Shown in pieces: positions 1 through 9,778 of a stretch of DNA of 64,000 bases. The notes beneath the pieces were generated by a model, which saw nothing but the letters and a program-made list of their open reading frames with translations, was not told the DNA's origin and searched no databases. Every line of letters starts with the position of its first letter. Positions within the stretch are counted from its first letter, which is position 1. The DNA lies in contig OX375881.1 of assembly GCA_947359465.1 (NCBI GenBank), positions 121,221,967-121,285,966 of the forward strand. The letters are read 5' to 3'. A program made the translations under genes and the position numbers. The DNA comes from Metellina segmentata. Taxonomy: Eukaryota > Arthropoda > Arachnida > Araneae > Tetragnathidae.

Positions 1-488
1 TCAAAGAACTTGGTTCATAGACTTTTGCTGCGTTCAATGCGAGGAAAGTATTCGTAATATACCCGTATGTGGACATATTTTTTGTTGGGTAAAATGAAGT
101 GTATTGGATATATGCTAATCGAGGTATTTAAAGCAAAGATACAACGATATTTCCAGTTAAATGGTTTTGTTCTTACTTTTGCCATGCTGTCTGGTTTTTA
201 TGAATCTGAGAGGGCTTTTTAAAAACTTAAACAAAAAGGGCACTAGTGTCTTGGCTCCTTTCTGCAGTGGCAATGGTAGACTCCTTTGGGACCGGGGCAA
301 ATAATAATGTCCTTCACCCGAAACAGATTTAAAAAGAATGTAAATCTATTAAATAACGAGATTATCTAAATTATAATATTAATTTTCAATAATTGATCTA
401 TTACTTATTAAGGGATTTAGCTTCAAATGCAGTCAACATTTTTATTGCATGTGTTTTACTAATCAATACCATTAACACATTTGTGAGT

Positions 489-760
489 TTAAATTACAGT
501 AGGATTCTTTGGACGACAAGATACCGAAATTACCATAATACTAGTTGTTGAGTAACGCCACGCGAGAGGAAAGAACAAACAATCGAAGAAACAAAACAAA
601 AACAAAAACTCTCCCCTTATGTAAACCGAAACTTTTGGAACCCCTTCCAGTGAGTCAAAAGGAAAAACGAAGCTACGGGGACCGGGATTCGAGCTCGGAC
701 AGTCAACGGGGTTGGACACGCGTTGTGTGTCTCCGCTACAACACACCTTTTAACCTGTAA
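489..760 (-). repeat. Possible tRNA-derived repeat (SINE-like head)
   Basis: On the minus strand, 746-660 has a tRNA-like layout: an A-box-like TAGCGGAGAC, then a B-box-like GCTCGAATCC with a nearly pairing T-stem. The first half of a Pol III promoter of this kind usually marks a tRNA-headed SINE. The rest of the element cannot be delimited, and no target-site duplication was found. The copy in the second unit is at 23,900-24,171. Confidence 0.35.
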
Positions 761-1299
761 ACATGTAGGATCATGTCCATAACAAATGTAAACGTCTAGA
801 ATAATTAAACAGTGTTAAATTTATCATCTAGTGATTTCGTTACCTCCCTCCAGTATTATTCTTTATGCTTTTCTCTCTATAACGCTGGGAAAATTGGGGT
901 AAGCAGTAGCGTAGGAAGGTCAGGTGGTATTCGAAAATTTATTTCGTCACCCCCCATTTAAATTATTAAAAGAAGAAAAAATAAGATACAATTACAATAA
1001 TTATTTTCTGGTTTATTTCTTTATATTGATACATAAGCACTTAAAGACTTATTTTCCTAACTTCGTTCTATGCAAATTTTGAAATGACTCCATCAAAATC
1101 AATTCATTTCACTACTTTGTTTTCAATTGTCAAGATAGCTACTGCAGACAGTCGAGCTTTACTCATAGTGGATACCTAAGATAACATAAGATGATAAATT
1201 TTAGTTTTTAAAAACTCATCTCACATGATGCTTCTGAAACACATAACGTTTGCAAGATTATTAAGGCTAAAGTTAGATTTGGTAATTAATTTATTTTTA

Positions 1300-1432
1300 A
1301 TTAACGTCATACTAGAGCATACAATGGCTATTGAAACACCACGGGCTATTGACGACGGTCCGGGATCAATCCTCTAAGATAAAGATCCGAGAACAGTACC
1401 ACGTAATTTTGAACCACGGTCAGTTGACAAAA
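1300..1432 (+). repeat. SINE-body repeat (dispersed family), copy 1
   Basis: Contains the family landmarks in order: TTAACGTC, then GGGCTATTGACGACGGTC, GGATCAATCC, GATCCGAG and TTTTGAACCACGGTCAG. The same ordered landmarks occur near 46,951, 57,355 and, inverted, near 51,180 and 52,680. No tRNA head is visible here, so it is a body fragment. Confidence 0.75.
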
Positions 1433-2728
1433 AGGTAGATTTGGTACTGAATCTGAAAGTTCATATTCAACAAGAAACTCTATAAATCTAAAAGAAGACC
1501 ATTCCATAGAATCTTTTTTTGAAACTTTATTAGCTCGTTGATGTATTCTTAGTCGTGGAATCTCTTTAAGGATATCATCATCAGAAAATTCATCATAAAC
1601 TACAAACCGAGCTGTTATATTTTCATGTTTTTAAAGCGAGTGTTTATTTCTTAATAAAAACCTGTCAATGAACTCCAATAATGATCTTTTCAATTCTTCA
1701 TTTAATGTCAGTGGTTCATCTTAAGCCTTTTCTCCAGCCATCATTTTCTTCTTTCAGGTGATTCTTCTTTTTACTAATGGAATGTCCATCTCTTCAAAAG
1801 TATTCGTTGCAAAATGCAGTGCTTTCTCACGATCTCATTTCTTTTGTCATTCAAAAATATCTTCAAGCTTCTCATTTTGATAACACACTTCTCAAAACTT
1901 ATCCCAGCAATATGAAGTTATTTTGAGTGCGGTTTACTTCTTCTGAAACACTACTCCACAAATACATAAAACATAAAAAAAATCACATATACTGCTGGCA
2001 AAAGGGTTTGCAAATGCTCCTCTGGTTTCGACAGTTTCTGTGGGAGAACAAAGTTATTCTATGGCATCAACAATCTTCCTTAAAACAGTATATACAGGCT
2101 TTACAGATTCGTAGTGAGCACTTAATCTTAAAATCTCTTGACTGTACCTCCAACATTAGTTACAAGGATCGTCCATCTGTGCGGAAACTAAGTAAAAAGT
2201 AAGCTCCAACTAAGCAGTACATACTTTCTAAGGACCCAAAAGAGGTTACACATTGTGAAACAGTTGCAAAAGAATGCACTCTACACAGATTAAGAGAGTG
2301 ATTTGTACAAGGAGGCTTTTTGCTTTAGGATTAAATTTACGAATCCTCGTCTGGATATATTCTCCTTAAAAGAGATGTTCTGGCAGCCTTAGTTATAACC
2401 TGACTGATAAAAATTGGTTAACTGATAAGCAGTTATTTTCTGAGAGTTGAACCCCTAGTACAAACTGAAGAGAACCCTTAGTACTTCCCTTATCTATACG
2501 CTCTCCACTACACATCGTCAAACTCTGCTACGTTTCGTTGCGTTTGTTGGAAAAACTTGTGTTTTATTTCGCATTATAATGATTTATTAAAGTTAATTGT
2601 CAGATGAAGTTATTAAACTCGTTTTAAGTTTTATATTTTTTTAAGTGTCGTGAGCCACTCCAATTTTTTTAATTAGAAAAATACGCATTTTTGCTATATT
2701 TGCGAATCACACAGCACATATGTGTAGA

Positions 2729-4132
2729 TACACTCATTGCCATAAAAAATTTGCGCACCAAGAAAAAGTCGTCAAAATAAGACGAAATTTTACACATGTA
2801 AGTACTACTTTAATATAAATGATTAGAAAATCAAAGAAAAAGGATAATTTATTGCACAAAAAAAGTACATATGAAGGGAAGTTTTAGTACTCTGTTGGAC
2901 CCCCTCTAGCGCGAATGTACGATGTCATACGAGCGGGCATTGATGCAAGTTCCTTATGATGTCCTGAGACATCTCGTTCCACTTTTGCTGTAAACAAGCC
3001 TCTTAATCGACCAAACTCGTAGTGTGTCCATCTTGACGTCACAAATGATTCCAGATATGCTCAACTGGTGACAAATAAGGGGATCGAGCAGGCCAGGGAA
3101 GGGTGGTAATGTGGCGAAGGCAGCCTTGTGACATCCTTGCTGTGTGGCCGAACATCGGCTTGTTGAAAAATGGCTCCTGGGAACCCTGCCATGAGTGGCA
3201 TCACATGTGGCTAAAGGATGTCATGGACGTACCGCTGGGCTGTCATTGTGCCATGGATCAATATTAGGGGTTACCGTGTATCTTACGCAATGGCACCCCA
3301 TACCATCACACCAGCTGTGGGAGCGGTGTGTCACTGTAAAGCGAAGGCATAATTGAGGCATTTACCACGAGGCCTCCACACACGGACACGATTGTCATCA
3401 CTGCTCAAATTGAATCTAGATTCGTCGCTGAAGACGACCTGGTTCCATTCCGTTCCAGTCCAATCCCGTCGTGCCCGACACCACTCCAAACAGACGCGTC
3501 GGTGGGTGGGTGTCATTGGCAGCACACGTAATGGGCGCCATACCAGATGTCCTTCAGCCAGGCACCTTGCGATGGTTCAGGAAGACACAGGGACCCGTAG
3601 TGAAGGTGCTGCGTGTGTCTGGGTAGCGGCCAATGAGGCAGTTGGCTCTACGCGTGCGTTTCGTATGGTGTGATGGTCTTCTCGTCGACTGGTCTGTCGA
3701 GGGCGTCCTGAGCCTGGTCGCTGTGTAAATGACGTCTCTTCTGTCCCCTGGTCCCAATACCTCCTCACAGTAAAATCAGAACGGCCTACTTGACGAGCTA
3801 CTCGCCGAGCTGACCACCTAGCTTCCATCATCCCGATGATTCTTCCCCTCTCGAACTCGACAGCTGCTCATATTATCTTCGATGGCGGCGTAACGGCATG
3901 TGTATCTCAGCGTTTCCTTTGCAAAAGATTAAGTACACTCAAACAAGCTCTGCCTACCTGTTTTATACTCCAAGGAGACTAAGTTAAACGCCTTCTAGTG
4001 GCATTACGTTATGCGCAATCACGCTGCATTTCTAATCTTTTGCACATATGGACGACATGTACCTTCATGCCAAGTATCGTTACGATCCCAAAATTATTTC
4101 TTGGTCCGCAAATTTTTATGGCAATGAGTGTA
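2729..4132 (-). mobile_element. Tc1-like element A, 1.4 kb with terminal inverted repeats
   Basis: The left end starts TACACTCATTGCCATAAAAA and the right end is its inverted counterpart, ...ATGGCAATGAGTGTA, with TA at both edges as expected for Tc1/mariner insertion. Length 1,404 bp. A degraded transposase is encoded on the minus strand. One substitution separates it from its unit B copy (3,954 against 27,365). Confidence 0.92.
2884..3880 (-). pseudogene. Tc1-like transposase, degraded (element A)
   Basis: Tc1-family DDE transposase, which would cut and reinsert the element. Reading on the minus strand: an N-terminal helix-turn-helix part (about 3,850-3,700, with SARRVARQVGRSD); a first catalytic block with FSDESRF followed by a VWRPRG block (about 3,460-3,360); a block resembling the family QQDNARPH in which the aspartate position reads alanine (QQADVRPH, about 3,160-3,145); and a C-terminal block SPYLSPVEHIW (about 3,085-3,050) retaining the glutamate. 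It ends with PTEY and a stop at 2,886-2,884. These parts fall in different frames, so at least two frameshifts are present. With the replaced aspartate it must be inactive. Confidence 0.85.
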
Positions 4133-4410
4133 TAAAATGAATCGCAACAGTGGGTAATTTTTTGGTTCACTAAAGTTACACTGCGTTGTGCGTACTCTGC
4201 GATATTAGGGTGGATGATGGATTCGTGCACATTCAAATAATACAGACGCACTTCAGATAAATTCCAGATAGCACTCACCACAGTCGGTAGGCACTTGGAT
4301 GGATGTTGCAGTTTCATTGCTGGTTGCAATGCAAGTCGCATCGAAGAATTGTCTAGAACCCCGGGACACGCTACAATGCTCATGTGGTTAAGCATAAACC
4401 GAGTCACACC

Positions 4411-4560
4411 CTTGTTGATTGATATTGGAATTAATGGAGCAATGTAACTATCTATTGGTTACAGGATCCGAGATCAATCCCTAAGACAAAGCCTAGAAAT
4501 TATGAAATGCGGTCATAAGACGATGTCAACACCTGAACTGGATAGCCTCCTGGTGTAGCC
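4411..4560 (+). repeat. SINE-body repeat, degraded copy 2
   Basis: Carries GGATCCGAGATCAATCCCTA followed by a diverged GAACYRCGGTCAKATGACG-type block and CACCTGAACTGGATA, in the family order. It lies 0.3 kb right of Tc1-like element A. Counterpart in unit B: 27,822-27,971. Confidence 0.6.
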
Positions 4561-5567
4561 ACTTAGCCGCTGTGACCGAAGTACTATAGAATATTTAATC
4601 CTAATCATTTTATGAATAAATACAAAGTCTAAAACATTCAAGTGGTTTATTTATATTCCGTTCTGACACCTTATATTCCTTCATATCGGGACCTAGTATA
4701 TTCTGTTCTTGTCTCCGTTGGTTTTATATTCATTACCAGAACCACTACTTTAGTTCAGTTCACAGTTGCGTTTTCGCATGTTAAGCATCACTTCACCGCA
4801 GAGACTTCACCATAGAAACTTCACAGAGATTTTACCACAGTACACAGCGTAGCCCGAAGAACACCAAGTGGAGGTGGGCTACATTGGTTCTCCTGGGATT
4901 CTACCAACCACCCGCTACGGTACCCAGAGACCCTTTCGTAGCTATTGGACTATTTATTATGATTTTATATTCACTAACTGTGCTGTATATCTGGACCTAA
5001 TTGTCCAAGTAAATAAAAGCTTATTTTGAGGGAAAATGCACATCCGTTCTAATGTCATATCATGGCATTCTCAGAGACATTTCTGAATTTAAGGTCACTC
5101 GATTTGTCTTTTGACCAATTAAAAAAGAATATTTTTCATTTGTTGTTCTAAAACATATTTGCTAAAGGTCCATTGTTTATATTTGTTTTCTGAAAGTTCC
5201 ATCATGGGTTGAAAAACAATTCGAAGAATATAGAAATATTTCATCAGTGCAAATAAACACATGTATAATTTGGCATGTTTGTTCAATCACGATGAAAATA
5301 GGACTTATTTTTAGGTTTATCGGAAAATATCAATTTATTATATTTAATAGTTCCAGAATTTTTTAATTTAGCACATGGTAACTCCCAGAAATATCTTCGT
5401 AAAATTAGGATTTTGAACATCTGTATGTAAATTTTTTTTACTCTCATTTCTTTGAAATTCAAATTTATTTTGAAAACTTTTGCCATTTTTATATTCGTCC
5501 ATTATCAAACAAATAATTGAGAGGACAGCGTATAATTGCTGGATCTCTAGTAAATACCACTCTTTTT
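4561..5567. other. About 1 kb without a gene
   Basis: AT-rich. A stretch from about 4,640 to 5,040 ends in AATAAA (about 5,012) and could be a degraded LTR, but no second copy or target-site duplication is visible. Counterpart: 27,972-28,978. Confidence 0.4.
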
Positions 5568-5655
5568 CAGCCAGACCAGGGGGTGGATCGGGTAAACGAC
5601 TCCCGTTGTGAGCTCACACGATTCTGGATAAGGGGACGCTCTCACGGTGCTACGC
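5568..5655 (-). repeat. LTR-like 88-bp segment shared with 16,671-16,756
   Basis: About 85-90% similar by eye to 16,671-16,756 in the same orientation, including GACCAGGGGGTGGAT, GGGTAAACGACTCCCGTTG and GACGCTCTCAC. On the minus strand it begins like an LTR and lies downstream of the gypsy remnant at 5,964-8,120, where a 3' LTR would be expected. Similarity ends abruptly on both sides. Counterpart: 28,979-29,066. Confidence 0.45.
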
Positions 5656-5963
5656 ACTCCTCCATTCCAGTAAAACGTTTCTGCAGAACTCGAGCGAAGA
5701 AAAGTCAGGAAAAGAAAACGAAAAGTAATGAGCATAATTGCTCACACAAGGAGGCCAGTACCAACTTACCAGACTGAATCAGTGCATCACCAAATTCAGG
5801 GTACTGACCCAATTTTTACACAACAAAATTGAATGCAAGAAATTATACAAATAACATAAAACAAAAATAACAGATACCCTAGTTACATAAGATATTATTA
5901 CTTAATTACATTCACTTACGAGTGTGTATGCTAGGTGAGTAACCATGAAGGGGAAAGGGTGAC

Positions 5964-8120
5964 TTATGACAGTTTCCCTATGTTAAGAATCAACGCTTTC
6001 AATTCTAAAACACCTGCATACTCGTAGTTTGAAAGTTTTTTTCTTACTTCTAAGAGGAACTGCTTTTTATCAGTCGCCTTGTTTTTCTGATTCGATTCAT
6101 TTTCAATCCGTCCAACGAATTTCTTGTGTCCTGTCGGAACCATGGGCACAAATTCCCCGTAGGGACTTGCTTCTCTAGTCATAGGCTGAGGACAAGTGAA
6201 AAGCGGTACACGCTTGCGGAGATTAGAAGATAAAAAAAGGTATAGCTTGAGAGACAATGTGCGGTACATTTCTGTAAGGAACTACATTTATGTGTATTGT
6301 AACAAGTGTCTGAACTCCCTGGGGTGAAAGTGGAGTGACAGGCAAACACAAGTTAGTTTGTGCTGCAACAAAATGTAAGGCATAACTAGTCACAATCCCT
6401 AGACCGGTGCTGCCGTTTGGAATCGTTGAGGGATCAGTTTCATCTGCATCTTCAATTTCTGAAAAAGCCTCAAAGCAGTTTTTGGTCAATTCCATTTCGC
6501 ATGGCAGTTCCATGCAACCATTGCTCTCAGAATCTTTAAGTATAGCCTTTTTATCGTACCATGTCTTCTTCTTCTGTGATTCTTCTACCTTGGTCACAAC
6601 TAGTTCTTGACAATGTTTCATCCTGTTCATCAACGAAAAGATATACTCGGCCACCGGATTTCCTCCATCATCTCCTTGGTCCAACCCCTGTTCGAACAAC
6701 AGTATCAAAGGAGTTCATAACTTATTACCAGGAACGAACTCAAAAGGCGTGAATCCAGTACTTTCGTGGGTCACTGTTCTCAAGGCGAATAGAGCAGGAT
6801 AGAGTGTTTCCTCCCATTCTGATCCAGCTTCAAGACATAAGACTCGTAAAATTCTTTTGATGGTACTGTGAAACCATTCAACTGGATTACTTTGAGGATG
6901 ATGAACCGAACTTCGAATTCCCTTTATTCCAAATCTCTCTACGAAGGTTGTAGTTAGCTCGATCCTGAATGAAGTTCCTTGATCATGTTGCAATTCCCTC
7001 GGAAATCCCATCCGAATAAAAATCTGCATGAGAGCTTCCACAACAGAAGTTGAAGAGATATTCTCAACGGGAACATTTTCAGGATATTTGGAAGATAGAC
7101 ACATAGGAGTCATCAGATACCCTTTCCCACCTGGAGTAACAGGAAGTGGTCCTCATGCATCAACGTATATCTTTGAAAAAACCTCTTGAACAACAGGAAC
7201 CAACTTCATCGGAGCCTTACTTTTGTCATTCGGTTTTCCAATATTCTGGCATTTGTCACAACTTCGTACACAGTTTTCCACTTCTTTGAAGCAATTAGGC
7301 CAAACGAAATGCTTTTGTATTTTGTTTTGGTCATTCCTAAATGTCCTGAACTACCTTCATGGCACAACGACATCAGTTTTCCAAGATATTGAGTTAGAAT
7401 CATTAGAAAAATGTTTTATTTTCCCAATTTATCAATTTTCCTTTACACAAGAGGACAATTTGAGAGTGTTTCGTATTCACCCGTGGAATTGCATTCTTTT
7501 TGCTTTTCTACGAGCGTTTGGGAAAGAATTTTCAGAAGTTCAAATCCTTCCCAAGACTCCATCTCATTAGGCGGTGAAAAAAGCAAATTGTCTTCGTCAA
7601 TATAAATCTCAGCTTCACACTCCAGAACTGAAATTACTTCTTCCTTTTTTTCTTCCTCTTGTTTTTTTTCTTTATAACCTTTTCTCCTTCTGTATTTTAA
7701 AATCCCGTAATTTAGTTTCATACTCACACTTTCTCTTTTCTGCCTCTTCTCGAGCAGTTTTCCGTCTCACTCCGGCTATTTACCACTTCTCTCGAGCTTC
7801 TTCCCAAGCTCCTTTCACTCCTCCAAACTTCCCTTCGGCTTCTGTCCGAGCCCATCTCAGTCGTTTAAATTCCCACTCCCTTTTTGCACTTTCCTGTATA
7901 CAAACAGCTTCTATCAATCTCCGTCGAGCTTCCTCTCGCTCTTTTCTTTTATTAATAATATATATATCATTAAATCTTCCACGCGTTTTGCATCGTATAA
8001 TTTAGAACCCTCTATTATTTTTTTCAATTGAAAAATTTTAGCATCAGGAGGAACCTTTTCTCCTAATTCAATTGCCAAAAATGTCATTTGCTCATTTCTA
8101 GCTCTCCAAAGAAAATCCAT
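5964..8120 (-). pseudogene. Ty3/gypsy-like remnant: gag start and integrase, central pol missing
   Basis: Remnant of an LTR retrotransposon polyprotein, read from 8,120 downwards. A gag-like start (8,120-7,914; MDFLWRARNEQM, typical by my recall of spider gypsy gag) is followed by an acidic, lysine-rich stretch (7,727-7,443). Then come an integrase zinc-binding region (7,403-7,206: a SGHLG histidine block, with the CVRSCDKC cysteines in another frame) and an integrase core (7,113-6,715) with HDQGTSF and HHPQSNPVEWF, which holds a glutamate. A post-integrase tail follows (6,708-6,223, with NPVAEYIFSLMNRMKHCQEL). Protease, reverse transcriptase and RNase H are absent between gag and integrase, and the parts lie in several frames. 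Inactive. Conf. is high for the family, lower for the exact limits. Confidence 0.85.
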
Positions 8121-8571
8121 ACTGATCCCAGTGCAAACCCAATCAAATAATTCCTACGTCATACAATTATTTAACAACACTTTAAGATACACAATTCTAA
8201 AATAACCTAGAATACACACTCTTAAAGCACTCAAAATAGAATACACAAAACACTGAAAATCAGTTATTAAAATAAATACTATTTATAACTCATATAAAAC
8301 AAATCAATTCTACTTTCGATTTGAGTCAGAATAAAGAACCAAATGTATTTCATTAACTTTCATAGCAATGTTTTTATACATTCTTTTCAAAGGAAATAAT
8401 TAAATTCTATACTTTCTCAAATAAATTTCCAAATGATAATAACATATTCAAATGATAATCTATAAATAAGAATCGAGTGTTTGTTTGTACATTCAATATT
8501 TTCGACCCATTTAAAGTTTTCTATCCGTTTTGGACCCTTCTGATGCCGAATCCGCCTTTTTCTCGTTTGGT

Positions 8572-8716
8572 GTCTGTCTGTCTGTCTGTCCGTCTGTATG
8601 TTGTGCCCTATACACGTCCACGCGGTTTAAGATATTTTCATGAAAATTTGCATACAGTGAGTATTTATCTTCATTTAGTGAGTCGCATTGGTTGCGAAAG
8701 TCTGTCTGTCCGTCTT
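8572..8716. repeat. (TGTC)n tracts around a 100-bp core
   Basis: GTCTGTCTGTCTGTCTGTCC at the left, and a shorter GTCTGTCTGTCCGTC run at the right, both on the plus strand. Counterpart: about 31,981-32,125. Confidence 0.8.
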
Positions 8717-9461
8717 TCTGTTCTATGCTCGATTTTGTGTTTGTGTGTTTGTGTAGACATCGCATGAATTGTATTCCAGATATTTGATTGCAATGTAATT
8801 TATTTTATACATTATTTATTAGTTTAGTGAATCAAATATTAAACATTTCTTTATTGTTATATTTAATTGAGTTTAATGCTAAAACACCTGAGTAAGTATA
8901 TTTAAATCAACCATAATTTGGTAGTATTGGAAAAATTGGAATGTATATTGAATATTACGATTACTTCGATTGCATTACCAGTACTGCTAAAAAAGTAATT
9001 ATTCTTCAAAACAATATTTTTTTATGGAATTTCAGCTATAATATTTCATTTATTTCGAGACTTATTTTTGTTCTGTGCGCAATGAAAACGATTTCCGAAT
9101 ATTTGGGACAGACGATATTTTTCAATGAAACGAGAATGAACAAGACCGCGCGAGAAGTGATATTTTTTCTGATTCTTTCGCTCTGAATTAATTTTGCATT
9201 TCTAAAATTGGTACACTTTTAGTTGTAAGTTGTGGCAACTGTGCGAGATCAAGAGATAAAATTGAATCACAAATTAATATCTTTAGAACAATTTTTTGCG
9301 ACATCTTTGATTTTGTTTTATTTCGCTGTTTCCTGTTTTAAATATTTATTATTTTAATAAATCTGTTTTCATTCTCATCACACGCAACAGCACCACAAAG
9401 TATTAGACTTAAAAATGTTAGGTAAGTCAGTATAAATTTTCAGTAAATTTTAAGTGTAGTT

Positions 9462-9488
9462 ATGCCATTATTGAAAGAATAATGCCGT
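9462..9488. repeat. Left part of a short tandem array split by the BEL insertion
   Basis: A unit reading GCCATTATTGAAAGAATAAT precedes the element. Two similar units, GCCGTTATTTAAAGAATAAT and GCCGTTATTGAAAAAATAAT, follow it at 15,424-15,463. The element therefore landed at a unit boundary of a roughly 20-bp array. Counterparts flank the unit B element. Confidence 0.7.
9484..9488. other. Target-site duplication GCCGT, left copy
   Basis: GCCGT directly precedes the 5' LTR and follows the 3' LTR at 15,424-15,428. Five bases suits BEL/Pao integrases. The site lies in a short array of about 20-bp units, so the match could in part reflect the array. Confidence 0.8.
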
Positions 9489-9742
9489 TGTTGCGTAACC
9501 CCTGTTGTGAGCACCCACGCCGTTTCTGGTATAGCGCCCCCTGTCGTGCGCTTGTATTTCTACCCTTTTTGGGTCATTGCACTCTTGCAAGTCATACTGT
9601 CAACAACCAAGCGCTGACAAGGCCGTAAGCGTCGTCTTTCGACGACCATCTTTTGTGTTGATTGCTTAATAAATGTATTGTCCTTTAAATTAAAAGGACT
9701 GGGTTCATTGTGTTTCATTAAAAATACACTCAATACCCACCA
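9489..9742 (+). mobile_element. 5' LTR of BEL/Pao retrotransposon (unit A)
   Basis: 254 bp, starting TGTTGCGTAACC and ending AATACCCACCA. It matches the 3' LTR at 15,167-15,423 except for one substitution (CTTTCG against CTATCG) and a 3-bp difference (GAGCACCC against GAGCAACTCCC). An AATAAA lies near 9,668. The preceding GCCGT is repeated after the 3' LTR. Confidence 0.95.
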
Positions 9743-9745
9743 GTT

Positions 9746-9763
9746 TGGTCCGTCTAACCTGTA
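9746..9763 (+). promoter_or_regulatory. Primer-binding site, tRNA-primed
   Basis: TGGTCCGTCTAACCTG begins 3 bp after the LTR end. The TGG start pairs with a tRNA CCA tail, as in reverse-transcribing elements. I cannot name the tRNA. Counterpart: 33,155-33,172. Confidence 0.65.
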
Positions 9764-9778
9764 GAAGAAGCAGCTGCA

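Larger units (their letters stand above)
1..2728. other. AT-rich stretch without a recognisable intact gene
   Basis: No convincing gene. A short plus-strand frame near 180-230 encodes residues resembling the ESERAF motif of hAT C-termini, followed at once by a stop; this is weak. A minus-strand frame near 1,470-1,620 is open for about 50 codons and acidic, but I cannot assign it. A tRNA-like repeat (489-760) and a SINE body (1,300-1,432) lie inside. The same content recurs at 23,412-26,139. Confidence 0.5.
8121..9488. other. 1.4 kb without a gene; tetranucleotide repeats
   Basis: AT-rich. It should hold the 5' end of the gypsy remnant, but no matching LTR was found. Two short (TGTC)n tracts, about 8,572-8,597 and 8,700-8,716, flank a 120-bp non-repetitive core. 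Several short frames are open but unassignable. Counterpart: 31,530-32,897. Confidence 0.5.

Noticed and set aside
1927..2202. 91-codon plus-strand frame
   Set aside because: No recognisable domain, AT-rich context and no supporting signals.
3353..3673. 106-codon plus-strand frame opposite the Tc1 transposase
   Set aside because: Shadow of the minus-strand transposase; no independent motif.
7574..8005. 143-codon plus-strand frame, rich in serine and leucine
   Set aside because: Antisense shadow of the acidic, lysine-rich part of the gypsy remnant.
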